Positions 35,311-50,071 of a DNA stretch of 64,000 nucleotides are shown here, one piece after another. The number at the start of each line of letters is the position of its first letter. The first letter of the stretch is position 1. Below the pieces are notes generated by a model. That model ran no database searches, was not told where the DNA came from, and saw nothing but the letters and a program-made list of their open reading frames with translations. This DNA is from Reticulascus tulasneorum (taxonomy: Eukaryota > Ascomycota > Sordariomycetes > Glomerellales > Reticulascaceae): contig LSAX01000004.1 in NCBI GenBank assembly GCA_001557505.1, positions 3,038,001 through 3,102,000 on the forward strand, written 5' to 3'. The position numbers and the translations under genes are program-made.

Positions 35311-36696
35311 TGGACAGTACGGAAAGAGCCAAGATGGTGCCCAGTTGGGTACAAGCGCAAAAAGAAGAAAAGAAAAAAAAAAAAGGGCGATGCGCGCAGA
35401 GTGGAATGTCTCGACGCGCAGAACGGAGAAGGGCTTTCGCAAGGCAGGGTTCAGGTCAAGGTGAGTGACCACGACGACGTGGGAGTGACCAAGGACCTGG
35501 GGAACCAGGATGATGGAAAAGGCAGGGCCAGGGGGGGGCGCCGGACAAGACCAGGGACAAAGGGGGTGTGTATGAATGGAAGAACGTAAGAATGAGGAAA
35601 TGGATGAGGCAACGAATCCGACTACAATCAACACCGCCGAAGGACAGGCAGGTACGTAGCGCTACATCCACTACGGCACTATTATTACCTACCTACAGTA
35701 CATGCCCACGAGTGCAGAGGTACATGCATACATACATAGGTAGACGAAGGAGGATGGCAAGCTCAGAGACAGGGCGCGGGCGTGGGCGTGGGCGTTGGCC
35801 TCGGCATAGTGTTGCTGAATTACCAGGTACGGTAGCTTGGGAGGTACTGGTTGACTTGCTTGGCTCCGGGTGACCAAGGGAGAGATGACTAAATTAAAGG
35901 TACCAGAGACATGGAGACTAAACCAGCGCGCTCCAAACTCTGCTGGTAGCCAGGAACGGTCCTGAGTAAGGATCATGGCGCTCTCTCAGTCATGGCAGCA
36001 AAGTGGATGGGATGGCCCAAGCATGTAGTCCGTAGCCCACCCTACAGTTGTACGTACTCTACATCCTCGGTACTTCGCCATGTGCTCCTCTGCTTGCGCT
36101 CAGACAGGGGTCCCGCTGGCTTGGAGAAATGGAACTTACACAGAAAAAGGGGGGGGAGGTGTGCCACAAGGAATCGAAACCCCCCGAAGTAAACAAGGGA
36201 GAAGAAGGAAAAGCCCATCCATCATCCACTCTTTCACGTTGCGTAGCTTGCTGTCCTGTCGTCTTCCCAGGGGCCCTTCAGAGTGGCACCGTCTACCACC
36301 ATTCACTGTAGGCAGCCATATTTGTACCGGGCCCGTATTCCTCTCTCGAGTACCTACGAATACGGGGCGGGCCAACTTGAACCTTGCTGTGCCCTGCAAA
36401 CATACCTAATATAGCCGTCCATTGATCTGGGGTACCCCACTAAAGAGAATGAGCGGATGTACTTATTGGTATTGCCTCACTCATGGGTGCCACTTTGTCC
36501 TTGGTAGTTTCCAAGAAAGCTTCAGAGGATCCATATCCGAATATACACTATCAGGTACGTATGTACCGCCATAGCTGTGGTGGCTCATCAGTCTGACATG
36601 ATGATGTTGTCCCGTCTCAAACGGGGTGCCGAGGAACCGCAATTGGTCCCCAGATTATTACGTAGACTCCCCCTTCCAATTTGCCCCCCCCGCCCC

Positions 36697-36716
36697 AAGC
36701 AAGCAAGCAAGCAAGC
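36697..36716 (+). repeat. (AAGC)5 tetranucleotide repeat
   Basis: Five perfect AAGC units, followed by AAAC and a further AAGC, within non-coding sequence; related CAGC/AACC-like copies trail to about 36745. Confidence 0.9.
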
Positions 36717-37238
36717 AAACAAGCAGCCAGCAACCAGCAAACAAAGCAGAAGGAAAAGCAAAGCCCATATCCTGTTCGCATGCCAGTTAGCCATTTTCTC
36801 TCACCACACCCCCTTTTCGCTCCCCAGTGCGTTGGCCCGGCCTTCGTCTCCACGGGGCTCCTACTTCGTAGTAATAAAGGGTACCACTTTTCGAAAAAGG
36901 TGCAAACTTATTACTTGCTCCCGGAGGTCTCGTGGCCACTTGCAGCATCGCGCAATATCAGAGAATCCCTCATAGCCCCAACATCCCAGTCAATGATAGG
37001 AGGTGGTAAGGAATATAAGCCTGCCACCGTGGGGGGACTCTTCCCAGTTGGGATCGATATGGCTGCTCCGGAACTTCGTGGGGACTGCGCCGTTCAACTC
37101 GACTGTGCGCACATATTCAGGCTTATCGTTGATTACGCTATCCCGTCAGAAAGTGGAAGTCCAACAGAGTGAGACTCCATCAAGGTCTGCCCGGAGTATC
37201 AAGTGGGCAAGGTGAGGCAAGACAGGGCAAAGCAGGGG

Positions 37239-37268
37239 GGCAAGGCAAGGCAAGGCAAGGCAAGGCAA
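37239..37268 (+). repeat. (GGCAA)6 pentanucleotide repeat
   Basis: Six perfect GGCAA units are preceded by degenerate GGGCAA/GGTGAGGCAA copies from about 37206, suggesting local slippage expansion. Confidence 0.9.
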
Positions 37269-40200
37269 TCCTCATTCCACCATTCTGGTGCAATATCGCC
37301 AAAAAGCCTTTGCGGGTTTGCGCAATCATTGCTCGTATCGCGCACTACCTCTCGTTTCGTGAATATGCGTCCAAGGGCCAACTCTCAACGCATTCTAGTC
37401 TTCAAATGTTAGACCATGGCTTCGACATTTGATCAGCAGGAGCGTGTTCAGTTGCAAGCGAAAATGATCAGCTCTGGTAGCCCCGGAGTGCGGCCATGAT
37501 CGCATGTTGATCAAACGGGGTCTGCATGCGCTGTTCCAAGATCCATCCTGGGAAGTTCTGATGATCGGGCTCTGCCGTCCCCCAAATGTACCTGGCAACA
37601 GGGCTTGACGCCTTTGACTCAAGGGGGGCATCGTCTCCCAGGCGTGCGGATCGTTACCGCAGCTCAAGGAAAAAGAAAGGAGTTGCACCTTGACCCTGAC
37701 AAACATGCCATTTAGAGTTCTATTAGATCGTCTGAAGAGATCCCAGTCGGCCTTGGATTTCCACGTACCTGTCGCCAGCAGGCATCATCATGTCATTGCA
37801 CAAGCAGCTGAATCCCTGACCAATTTCTTTCACCTCATTAATACAATACAATAACAAAACAACATTCCACCAGTGGACTGTCTCACCCGTGGTGTCTCTG
37901 GGCTGAGTAGCAGAGGGGGGCTTCCGCCAGCTTTGTGAGTCACGAACGTTTCCAGTTGTTGCTCTCGGCGCTGGTGGGTAAATTTAGACATGGGATTGAT
38001 CTGCAGCATCCGCCCGGCTGGGTGCTGGGCTGAGGCGTGGGTAGCGGTTGAAAAAGAAACGGAACCGGGCCCTCTCGAATGATAATACCGTTGTAAGCAA
38101 AGTGACGTGGCATTTCCTTACAATGATCATCAATTGCATGCAAAAGCCCGGATCTCATCTGCTTTTTGGGCTTGAGTCTGCCTCCGATTCTGGGCGCTCG
38201 ATAGACACTAGATCCGCTGGCAAGGGGGGTGCTGGACAAACAGAACATTCTATGTCTTTGATGGGATTTCACTGCCTCACCAAGAAAAGACTTTTGGGAC
38301 TTTGCCCGACCTCAACTGGTTTGTGAATTACCCTATAGGTCGTTGCGTCTTGTGGGGTCGAAGGAAGGGAGAGGGCATGGGCCAAATTAGAACTGTAGGA
38401 AGTTGGCATTTCAAGTCACGTCAGAACTCTCTTTCTCCAGTGCCGTGGGCTGTGATCGGTACTTCGCAACGCGCGGTCTTGCTTTTCCAATTCGCCTCTG
38501 CAAAACTTGGAGGGCGAAGGGATGGGAATCGTCAGCAGCGAAACCAAACTGAACTGTTTCGCCCGCTATGAAGACCAAGGATGCTGCATTAGGCCTAACT
38601 GATCCCAATTCATTCGTCATGGTGCTTGGCCGTGCTGGAGCTAGACGCCATGCGAACTCCGTCCAGGCCAGGACCGCTCTTCGAAATTCACCTCTCAAAC
38701 CAGGACACGGCCATGTACAGATTACGCGCATGGCTTTTCCTGAAAAAAAGGTACGTACACGATACATAGGCTACCTGGGGGTCGTTCGGTACGCCATCCA
38801 TCGCAAGTGATCGGACCCGACGGTTGGGAGGAGAGACGCCCCCCTCATACATACTGCTCATAGGGAGGGGGTGTCGCTAAACTCACCGTTCTCCAACAAA
38901 AACTTGGCTGTGTTGGTGTAACATGCTCCCCGACAAGAAGGCCTGTGGGCGAATTCCCCAGGAATGTAATCTACGTCGTACTATGCCTCGGGGTAGCCAT
39001 AATTGCTCACCGTCCTGTAAGAAGTGCCTGATGCCTTGCCACACCTCACACCGCAAAACACACTCAGAAATGGCGACGGCGGGCCGGGGTCGAGTGGACT
39101 GTCCCTTGTGAAAGCCAACGGTGTGTTTGGCCCTGTTATTGGCAGCCGTCCCAAGTCCCTCCCTGGATCCGTCGTCCTTCTCCTGTAACTCCCTCATCAG
39201 TCCCTTCTGGCGGGCTTGGGAGGCCTTTGCCGCAGGCTGTCCTGAACATGAGGGTTCTGCACCACTGGAGGGGGACCGAAGATGCAGCCTTGTGCAGCCC
39301 CTGTCGCACACGTAACTCCACGATATCATCACCGCCATTATAGGAGTCACATGAGCGCCCGGGATTGGCTCTGGGTCGTCGATGACTCCTGCGACAGCGG
39401 GTACATGCACACATCTTGCATTGTAAATGTCTGGCAGCGAGGCACAACCAGTCTCGCATGCATCGTGGCCCTGCCTTGGCTGCCCTGCCTCACTGCAACC
39501 TCAACAGCGAGCGACCTGACAGCTGTTATGCGCGCCGTTGTGTAGGTTTTGCTACCAATGTACTCCTCCTCTCCCAACTGCTGCTGCAGCTTGCGGCGAG
39601 TATTGCTAAGGAAGACGAGCCCGTCGTACCGCGTCCAGACCCTCACGCCCGCCATTCTACGGCATCCGGCACCTCTCTTGACCTTGGCTTCGCAGAATGG
39701 CAGGTCCTCCTCCTCCCCCCTCTTTGATCGACCATTCAAGCACCGAGACGGACCTTAGGGCGGTAATCTCGCGATCCCTGTGTTCCTAACCCAACAGATT
39801 TCGTTACCGCTTTTCCTTTCAGATGACGCCCTTGTACGAAAACCCGTTCTCCCGTCATCAAGCTCAACAACCGTGGCCAAGAGCTCTTTGCGGGGCTCCG
39901 AGTGACCGGGGTTTAGTGGAGCTTCTGGAAGGGAAAACGTGCCCAGTCCTACTTTACACCGACATTTGGCGTGTCCTGGCTCTCCTGTAGACGCTCGCGA
40001 AAGCCATCATGTGGCCCCGGATCCCAGGCCACCCGTATTGACGATGCGATGATATGCTATAATTATTACCCTTGGCCAAACGATCCGCCCTCACATCGTT
40101 CGGCGATACATGTCCCCCCAAAAGGAAATGCGCTAGCATACCTTACCGTACTTTTGTGCCTATCTCATCTCGTACATGCCACGCCTGCTTCATGTATGTC

Positions 40201-41428
40201 ATGGCACTTACATGATATGCGGTGTACGATAGCTGAGATGGACGGGAATGGGTTTGTCTGGAGGCACACGCTCGCCCGTATCTCGCCGCCAACACCCCAG
40301 CTCACCCCCAGTCCAACACAGCCAACCGGCTAGGGCGCGAATCCGACCAGCTGGGCCAACTGTAGCCGCCAGAGGAGCTCTTATTTGTTGCTGATATGGA
40401 AAATGACGCTGCGGGGAGCATCTACGGCGAGTACCGCCGCGCCCCCATACATCGCAGTGTTGCAAACCTACCTGCCAACCCTGCCCGCCGCCCACGTAAC
40501 CCACTCTCAAACTTTCCAAAGGGCCAACGGGACTTTGGCGAGGATCGAATCGGGGGCGACACTACCTGCCACTATCACATCTCAAGACATTGTGTAGACT
40601 CTCACTGGCATTGGCACGCACCGTCCTGTGGGACGCATGACTGCTGATCTACCTCCCTTTCGAGTCTCGGGAGGGTCACATTAGACTTCGAGACAAAGGA
40701 GACGGTGATTTGCCTTTCTTTCAGCTCTCGATGTCCTCGTCTCACCGCTGGTGATATTCGGTCGGGAAGAGCCACGGCTGAGGGGTGGAGCAAATCTCGA
40801 ATCCGACAAGCCCTCCAAAGGGGATGCGAGACTGCGCGCTGGCCAAGTGATTGGGCCATTCCCAGTGTGACGTATCCCTAGCCCCCGGTCCTCCCGCCAG
40901 GGACCTTTCCCAGTCTGGTAAATGAAATCAGAAAAAAAGTGTCACGAGGCACCTGGGGGAACGAGTTTCTCAGGGGTTATCCGATATCTCACTTGGGCTC
41001 CCTTTTCCCTCGGCCTCACTTCCCACGATCACCTCGCGCCGTTTCACCCATCGGATCACCCTTTCGAGCTAGCCCGATGTTCCCAGTAGAGATGTGAACC
41101 ACTGGGCGGATGCGGGCCATCGCTGATCATTTGTTTCGAGCGCTCCAGATTCCCGGTCTAATTGGAGTAGAATGGCATTCCTATAGAGAGAAACAACCCT
41201 ATTTGCCTATCTACGCACGTGTACATGACACTGCACATCGCAGATCGACTATCAGATGCCCCTCCCATCATCACTCCCTCTCCCTTGTCACGACAGTTCG
41301 GGCAGGCGCCTTCGCTCTGCGACCCCCCCAAAGGACCCTGACTGTGACGTTGTCTTTATTGTCCTCCACTGCCCCGATTGTGTCTTCTGAAACACAGGCC
41401 ACCTTTTTCTTGATTAACCCAACTGCAA

Positions 41429-41446
41429 CCCCCCCCCCCCCCCCCC
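41429..41446 (+). repeat. Homopolymer C18
   Basis: Eighteen consecutive C, the longest homopolymer seen in the window. It interrupts featureless frames on both strands and is a likely site of assembly length error. Confidence 0.9.
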
Positions 41447-42664
41447 GGACATAGCTTGGGTGGTCGCGACGGTATCGAGCGACAAACACCGAGATTCCGT
41501 TCCTCTCCGCTCAAGCTGGGTGTCGTCGAATCAATGGCAGTTCCATACGCGGATACACACGTGGTCTACGGTTTGCGAACCTGCCAAGTTCGTCTATTGA
41601 AGCCATGACGACCCGACACCCACCAATCCTGTTTTTTTTCGGGGTAGGCCATCCCCATTTAAAAGGCCCCATCCTGTTGGTCGGACCTCTTAGGACAAGA
41701 ATGCCGACTCTCCCGTCCCCCATACCAAGTATACCAAGGTGCAATGGAATGGTGCAGACCGCCTCTACATACCTGTTCGCTTGCCCGCCTGTTGCTCGAT
41801 TGTCTCAGCAGCCCGACCGCTGATACGAGGGTTAACTGGGCCGAACCGCCCTAGATAGCATCGAAAGAGGCACGGTGTCCGTTGCGGGTTGTTGTACTTG
41901 CGGACAGGCCATTTCTCTTGGTCATGGCACCTTTGTGGATGCGCTAAACAGCAAGCAGAGGCCGGCATTTGTCTTGTGAGAACACGCATCAGCGAGGCAG
42001 TGACCTCGACAACCACTTGCGATGCGCTAATGATCCAAGTGATGCTTGGAGCCGTTTCGGTACTTGTAATTTTGCAGCTGTCGCCGCAGGATACCAAACC
42101 CCACAGGGAATCACAAGCAACCCGCCGCCGAGATGGCCTCATTGTAGCATGTTGGATCCGCCGCCGCCCAGGTGAAGGCTACGCCCATGGTCAAGCCCAT
42201 GCGAGGGTTTAGCATTTTCCCATTCAAGCTTCACCAGGTGTATCAGCAGCGGGCCTGGTAATTAAGATTTTTTATTTTAAAAAAAGACGCTTTTTCCCTG
42301 GGCGATCCCACAACCGGCAACAAAACAAGTCGACTTATTCTATGTCATACATTCCGCAAGTGCCTGTTTCTTCTTCTGCCGATACCAAGCAGCTGGCAAA
42401 GCTCAAGCGAAGCCCCCCGGGTCTTGTTCCATTTCCCACTACGTACTTCGTATGTGGGTACGTAGTCTGTAGTGCTGTCGCACTCGTCTTACAGACCCGT
42501 ATCGTGCATCCATCCACTAAGCCTCGGTCTCGGTGAAATGCCCGAAGTGCCCGCCCGTCACTGCGACTTCCCTTCCTGGTCCCCCGTCCTTTCAGCCTCA
42601 ACCTTTTGAAAATCGACTACACTTTCCCTCTCTTCTCCCCCCGTCACACGACAAAGTACCTCCC

Positions 42665-42679
42665 TAGGTAGGTAGGTAG
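42665..42679 (+). repeat. TAGG tetranucleotide repeat
   Basis: Nearly four units of TAGG; the same ACCT/AGGT word recurs singly or in pairs in many other spacers of the window (for example near 12773 and 35688), so it may be a lineage-specific intergenic motif. Confidence 0.8.
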
Positions 42680-45260
42680 CCAAATTATTGCCATGCAAAC
42701 AATTTTCTCTCTCCTACGGCGCTTGCCTCCATCAAACCCATCACATTCTTACCCAAACTTTCGTCATCATCCCGCGCCCGATAGCCCGTTTTTTGATTGC
42801 CGGCATGACTATCTACTAAATGCTACACTGTACTTGGAACAACTCACACTGATCCGCGCGGGGGGAACAACCATCATCCATCACGAGAGGGGCAAGAAAA
42901 TTCTCTGCTGCCCTATCGGACGAGCACGGAGGGCGGGGAACGCCCTCTCAGATTCAGCTGCCCCTTGGTGCAACTCCCCTCTTTCACTAGGTTTGAAGTA
43001 TCGCTTTTCTATCTGTACCTGGGGATACGCTGCCATTTGCCTGCCCGAAAATGTAGATATGCATTGATTGCGGGAGGGCCCGTTGCGTGCTGCGAATCTG
43101 GATTCTCGTGCTTGGTGCATGCAGCTGCAAATGTCGGCCAGGGCAGACGCTGAATGGCCCGCGGAAGCCGGTGACAACTTCCACGACCGTGTTTGACTTA
43201 CATGGATGCATGTCTTATCTGCACATCGTCGGTGTGCCCTTTCTGTTTCGCGCTGTATTCAGCTTTCACTAAGACCCGGCGGGCGCAATATGAGGTGATT
43301 ATTTGCTATGCTTCATTACCCTCGCCACTGATCGATCATCACGACAGACAAGATTCCGCGGATGCAGTGTCATGTTCGCCTCGATTGTCCACAAACTCTG
43401 CTCACTCGTTTCAAAAGACCCGCCCCCCCTCCTTTCCCTAACGGCACTGGCGCCCCGGAAGCGATGCCGGTGGCATGTATACACTAGGACAACTTCAAAT
43501 GAACCAGGGCAATCCATCTGAAGTTGACTTGGACTTTCTGTTGAGACGTTATCCCTTCACGGCCGAGACGCTCACTGCCATGATGGGTGTCCAGACAATC
43601 CCAGCATTGGCCTCGTGGGATCCCTGGCAACAGCGGTATTGGTTGATAGCCTGGCCCGCCAATGCTTTCGCGTTTTCGTCCGCCATACACGGCCGGGACT
43701 TGTGGGAGTACGGTTAACAGGTTCTGCCCTGCAAAGGCGAAATCGAGCGGTGCAAGACCACGGTGGCATACACAATATTCACGCAAGTTTCATGACTAGC
43801 TGCGGGGAGGCCGTTAGGATACAAGGTAGGCAGATGGCATCCCGAGCGAAGCGGGTAGGTGCCGGTCGGTGGTTCGGGCTGATTCTGGCTGCAAGTCATT
43901 CAGAGGCAATCATGAGTCTTCCTCGCTTCGGTCGACCTTCCGATTCGAGTCAGGTATGAAGAGGCGATGTCGAGCTCATCGCATTGATCTTGGCAGGCCG
44001 TGCGACTTTTGACGAAGCGAGGAAGAAACCCCCTTCATATGCTCTTGAGCCACGAACTCCTACATCAGCATTGGGCCCCAGAAGCCCGTTGGAAGGTCTG
44101 ATAGTGTTCCATTACCGGGTTTCACTTGAGCACATAGGATTTCATTTGTGAGATTCATGGTAAGCAGGACCTGACTTTGTTCCTACACTAGCAATGCTTT
44201 CTCGGTTGAACACTGTATCATTAACCTAGTTTTTTCGTCGCGTGTATGGCCCGTGAAACCGGAATGCAAGGACCAGCTGACCGCAATGGAGAGAGGTGAC
44301 GAACTCTTACGAATTTATTGGCAGGGTCTCAAACGAAGAAGGGAAAATGAAAATTGGGTTATTTCCTTATTCTTTTTTTTGCGTTGCTGCTCAACCCCTT
44401 TCTTTCTCGTCGACCTTCCCACTTCCCTTCACGGCGCGGACGCATGGACCTGCTGCACATCATTTTGCATGTTGCATGGATGGCACAGGACTGCGGAGAT
44501 CACTCGCGTCGACCACAACGTGGGGAATTAAAAAAGCCACGCCGCCTTGTTTCAGCAGGGTAAACATTACGGACTTGGTCTTCTTTTTTTTTTTCCTCCT
44601 TGGAGATTACTTAGGGACAGGACCCCAGGGATTGAGCTCCAGCCGTCGATAAGTTGGTTGCTTGTTGGCTTGAAGCCTCCCCTACATGCTGCAAATTTCT
44701 CACCCGGGTGTTTTTCTTGTTATTACAAAGGTACTCGCTCGCCCTAGTCTCCTTTCCTGAACATGGCACAGGGCTTAAGGCAACTGTTCGCCTCTTGTTG
44801 GTGTGACATGGTGGCACTTTGCGGGATAAGCTCCGAGGCATCCGCGACAGGGCACGGAGCAGGGAGGCACTTTCAACGATGCCAATGTGCCAATCTATCT
44901 CATATTGCTGGTCGGCTTGGGCCTGGCGTGGTGGCGTGGTGCTCAAGACCTCTGATTTTCCAGGAATAGAAGTGCGTTTCTTGTTTAGTGGTTGCCTGAC
45001 TAGGCCTTACGGGGAGATTAGGGTAATGAATGGGCGAACTGGCGAGCAAACCGAAGGGGGATGAGCTGGCAAGGCTCAGCGACACGATCTTGGCCTGCGC
45101 CTCGATATGACCTCTGCAAAGCGCGATACGGATCAATGGGAAGCTAGCAGGAAAGGGATTCGCAAGGGATCACATCACGTCTTGTAAGAAAGCGACAGGC
45201 AAAAGGTAGGTGGTTCTAGCACCGTCTCAGTGTTCGAACACGGGCGTCGCAACGGTACGG

Positions 45261-45285
45261 AAGGGAAGGGAAGGGAAGGGAAGGG
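45261..45285 (+). repeat. (AAGGG)5 pentanucleotide repeat
   Basis: Five perfect AAGGG units; about 100 bases further on, the pyrimidine-rich segment 45388-45413 has two copies of TACCATCCC. Both are short tandem repeats in non-coding sequence. Confidence 0.9.
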
Positions 45286-48200
45286 GAGTGCGCACGAGAG
45301 GTACGAAGGTACATGTTTCCCACCCCATATCATGGTCGTGCGCGGTGGCCGTCGCGTGTTTCCAGCTCAGCCCTTCTAGAATCCTTCTACCATCCCTACC
45401 ATCCCTACCACCCAACCCCTTCCTTGCCAATCCCTGACCCTTATGTGCAGATCTCTCCACAAACGGCCCTGTCATTCGGGTTTCTAATTTCTTGTTTGCT
45501 CGCAGTGGGGAGTGAGTGGGTGGTGTCTCAGAGTGGTGGGGCTGTGACGTGTCTGGCTCCGTTGGGGGCCCAGTGACCGTTATCTGGCACCGACATAGGC
45601 CTATGTGTGCACTGTAGTTACAGTACACACCTGCCTGCCCGTACCGCACCTAGGTGTATGTATGAATGTAATCATCTCTCTGCGAGACCAGCCCGCGGTG
45701 AGGTGCTACATACCTAATCTACGCCCTACATTACAGGACACCACATCCACTCCTGACTACGCAGAACCCAATGGCTCCAAGTGTTAGTTACCATTGGTGC
45801 ATAGGAACATGATGCACTACTAGGTAGATGACTGGAGAATGTACGCATCTGTTGGGGGTTAGGTTGGTTTTGGCTCATGGTTTGCGTACGAATGGTGTAG
45901 GTCAACCCTGTCCCGTTGCCTATCAACTTACTGTATGTAGGTATGGTAACAAACCTACTAATCAAATCCACCCGCTAATAAGGTACAGATTACTAAATGA
46001 TGCGCAATGCCCCAATCTCCCGTCGATTCCAGCACACCCCCCTCCATGCCATGTTAACACAATCAATTTTCCCCACGCGTGAGGCATGAGGGCATCCACT
46101 TCACTTCGCGTGTGTGTGTGATGATCGTGCCACTGGATGAGTGTGTTCAGTCGTGTCAGGGTGGGTCCTTGAGTGGTATGACTGACAATCATGATATCTT
46201 CGTTGTTGATTGTTTACTCATACTACCTTACATACGTGGGAGCACCCACATGTGTGTATGTAATGCCCGACGTTTTGTGACCCGTCAATTAGCTCCAAGC
46301 CTGGCCTGGTGGAGAGAGGAGGCGGCAAGACGATGATCGCAATGCAAACACCGTACGATAGCAATATCCGCGCGCCCCCAGACATTCCGACGCACACTTA
46401 GCCAGTCTGATCACGCCGGCTGGACATGGTTGTTGGTCATGACTGACTGCTCCATGGCTCTGCCGAGCCTTCGATACCCCACAGCCCTGCCTCTTCCGCC
46501 TCGCCCTCATCTAAGCAGCCTGGTGTTATCGGGGGCCGTACATGGATATGTCGATGGACCAAACGAATCACCACCCGTCTCCCGTTGTCCCTGGATATGC
46601 CAATGCTGTGAGACTCGACATGAGAGATGATTGACTCTCCGCACGACCGTGGTCCAATCGGAGGGCATCAGGTACACACTGCCTCACCTAGGACGTCTCA
46701 CTCGCAGCCTCTCTCTCGCGGGCTGCTGGCAATTACGTACGATTTGGCAATTGGCGATGCGGGCCCATCAACCTGAACGCCATCGCCGCCACAAATTACT
46801 CCTCCTGCAGCCGGGAACGAAAGCAGAGATCGCGTAAAGCACCTCCAGGGTTACACGGCGCCCCGGGCGGAAAAAGAACGATCGGGACTCGGCTCGCATG
46901 GGGCAAGTGCCCCACCCGGCCCGGTCCTCCATTTATGTTTGCTGGGAGAGACGACAGGCAGGGCGGACACTGACCTGTCATATTGATTCCGCGCCGTTTA
47001 CATGCAGAATCGAGCCTCCTCCTACGCATCCACTGGCCCAGTGATGAGTGCATACACTCATTCGCCCTCCAGAGACTCTCCAGAGAGTCGTCCGCAATGC
47101 CCGGGGCTTTCTTGGCGGTGTGCAAGGCGGGCTTACGCTGTTTGCCGATTACCCTCTGCCTGAAGACCTTCTCCTCATCTCATTTGTTGCTGCGGTTTTG
47201 CTGCATCGGAGGCGTATGGGGAAGGGCTGGGCTGGGCTGAGCCTGCAGATACATACATGCAGGAGGATCTTCTCCTCCGCGTTCACCGGTCTCAATGCCC
47301 CTGTCTTACGGCCTGGCATCTCCGCTAACTGCTTTCTTCACCTCGTGCAGCTTGCAGGTGTACCCGAGGATCACGGAGTCCCATCACAGCGTTTCCGCAC
47401 TATTGACCCGCCTAGGCGGCGTTATCTTACTGCCACCCAACCTTTTTTTAATCCTGCAGTGCAGCCTTTGGGATTTGGGGTACACATTTCGTCGCTCCTT
47501 GCGGGCAGGTCTGGTCGGTGAGCGCCACCAAAGCAGCCACCATCACCGACTCGCGAGTCAGTCGCCAGCGAAATCCGTCCCTCTTGTCCTACGTGACAGA
47601 TCAGATTCACAGACACCTTGTCGACCAGAAGGGGAGGCAGAGCCCGCAGGATGACCATGTCTCGTGTTAGCATAACGACCGCCCATGAGTGCGTTGTTGA
47701 CGTGTCTGCCATTGCGCGAGGTCACATGAAGCCCGCCAGTCCTGTGTCCCGATTACCAGACTCTGGCACTGGGGGAAATGGTGGAGAGCAAGGTTAGCGA
47801 GTGCTCACCTTGCCCTCCTCGCCGCATCAGCCTCAATCTAGTATGGTGAGCAAGGATGGCATTGACCCTGGTTTGCCCAGATGCAAGTTTCGTCTGAGAC
47901 ATGTTATTTTCGCCAACCTCGGCCTTATTTAGTTGCTGTGGGAGTCCATCTCGCCTGCATCAGCGTCTTTCGGACTCGACGACCTGCAGCCTGCCCCTAT
48001 CTGTTTTCAGGCATTTGCGCCGATAAAAGTAGGAAACGTATCTGCTGGTATCGGTACCTTCCTCCACAGTTGGCCACGAGAAGGCTGGCGATACCACGAT
48101 TACGTTCACGGGGCTTGTGATGCTTGCCACGTCAGTCAGTGAGATTGGGATGATGCAGTTTTGGTTTTTATATCCCGACACCTCTTGCTGAATTTGCTAT

Positions 48201-50071
48201 CTCTCCTCGTCTCACCTGTCAGATACTATGGCTTCTTCAACGGCGGCGGTTTCCGATAGCTTTTCTCCTACCCCGCCCGCCCGGATCGTAATCCATGCTG
48301 CAATCACCCTGTAGACAATATGCAAGGCCACTTCTCATGTATCCGGCCGAATCTGTCTTTGGTCAAAATGGGATACGAGATCCTTCGGCCTGATTTGGTG
48401 TCTCGATTTGAGATACGCATTTCGGCTTACAGGACGCGCGCTCTCCAACCTGCTTGCCTGGCTATGCATTAGTGACTGTTGGCAGAGGAAAGTGTCGAAG
48501 GAATAAGGAACGTGGCTGAATGCCTGGCGGGTTCGCGTATCAGCCGAGTCGTGCTGTTATTGGAGAAGCTACGCCCTTCATTGGCCCTGAGCGGCGATTA
48601 ACTCAGCCAACTGTCCGGACTATTGGCACGTGAGCGTCAATTCGGGTTCCAGTATCTCACCCTCATGCAAGTTGATCCTACTTATGCAGAGCCTCATATC
48701 TGAGTAGCTCGATTCGGGTAGTTGTCAATATGGCCGGGAATAGTATATTTTTCCCCTACGGGGTAATTCCCCCTTGCAGTAAAGTACGTGTAACCCGATA
48801 ACAAGACTAGGACTCTGAGGAGTTGAGTCAATATTGTCCTGGTAATATCATGCAGGTAGAGCAGCCATCGTGATGCTCTACTAAGCATTTGTTAGGCAGT
48901 CGCATGAATATCAAAGGTGATCACCGGTAGGGCATCCAGTCATAGACGCCGGATTGCTATCTCTCTTTTCGTCAACTGACGTTCGTGTAACCATTATTCC
49001 ATTACATATTGCACAGAATTTTAACTTCGATATGCAGTATTTCATCCCTTGGCACCGAACTAGCCGGTAGTCAAGGCGGGATCCTTATAGATAAGGCATA
49101 ATAAGTTGGGGACTTGGGTGCGGGATGTGGCTCGCGAACGAGTCTAGTGCTACTGTCATGTCAGCACTGGTGCCCGTTCCCTCCCGTCCCACGCCGGGGA
49201 CTTGTCATACCTCACTTTTCTCTTTTCTATCCTAACCTGTGACCCCTCACCTGAGCTTGTGCCACATTGGACGATTCTGCTCGCCTTCTTCTTGATTTTC
49301 TATCATTCTTCCGTCATCACCGGTTTGAGAAATATGACGGTCGGCATGCATGGGCCGTTCTGTGCCGATCCACGCCGGGAATTGCGTGCGGACGAGAATC
49401 AGATGAGGGCGGGGGTGGTTGACCAGGAAGGGAGCGACGATGAGCTGGTCCCTGCAATGGCCCGGGACGCCTGACGCCTAATCGGACCATGGGGGACCTG
49501 CTGCGCACCAAGTGGCATGGAGCAAGCGGGGTCGCCGATTGTGTTTTTGTTGGAAAGGGGGCTTTTGGGGGCGAGCATGGCGATGCTTGGGGATGTTTTG
49601 ATATGAGGCCATGGGGGTGGGGCTGGTGAGAATGAGCCGTCTACATTGGAGATACCTGGGACTACACGTCGACTACATGGTACGGGAGACCGACAAGAAG
49701 ATACAAGAGAGCTACAAGCGTGCCTCTGGAGACCGCCAGCGAGCTCAGGGAGCTAGGAAGCCTCATTGTGCTTCGCGAGAGGAGGGGGGATTAATCCGCT
49801 TGTCTGGACGGATAATGGCGCCATCTCGTCCTTGAGTGAGGACGTCAAACCCAGGAACGAGGGTTTGTGACGGCTTAGGAGATATAGAATCCGTGAAACG
49901 GCCCGGGAAGCTAGCATTGAGTTCAGCAAGAGGCGTCGATTCTTCAAGCATCTCCCCCGTTCTCCTGTCGTCCTTGCTTGACATTTGACTGTGCGCCGTT
50001 GGGCCGGAGGGCGTCACATTGCCAACTTCGTGAGACCCGGGAGACTCTTATCTCTGCGAAGAGTCACGACG

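Noticed and set aside
38883..39410. Longest frame in the desert (175 codons, leftward)
   Set aside because: It has no domain, its composition is Arg/Ser/Gly-rich as in random GC-balanced sequence, and other frames overlap it on both strands.
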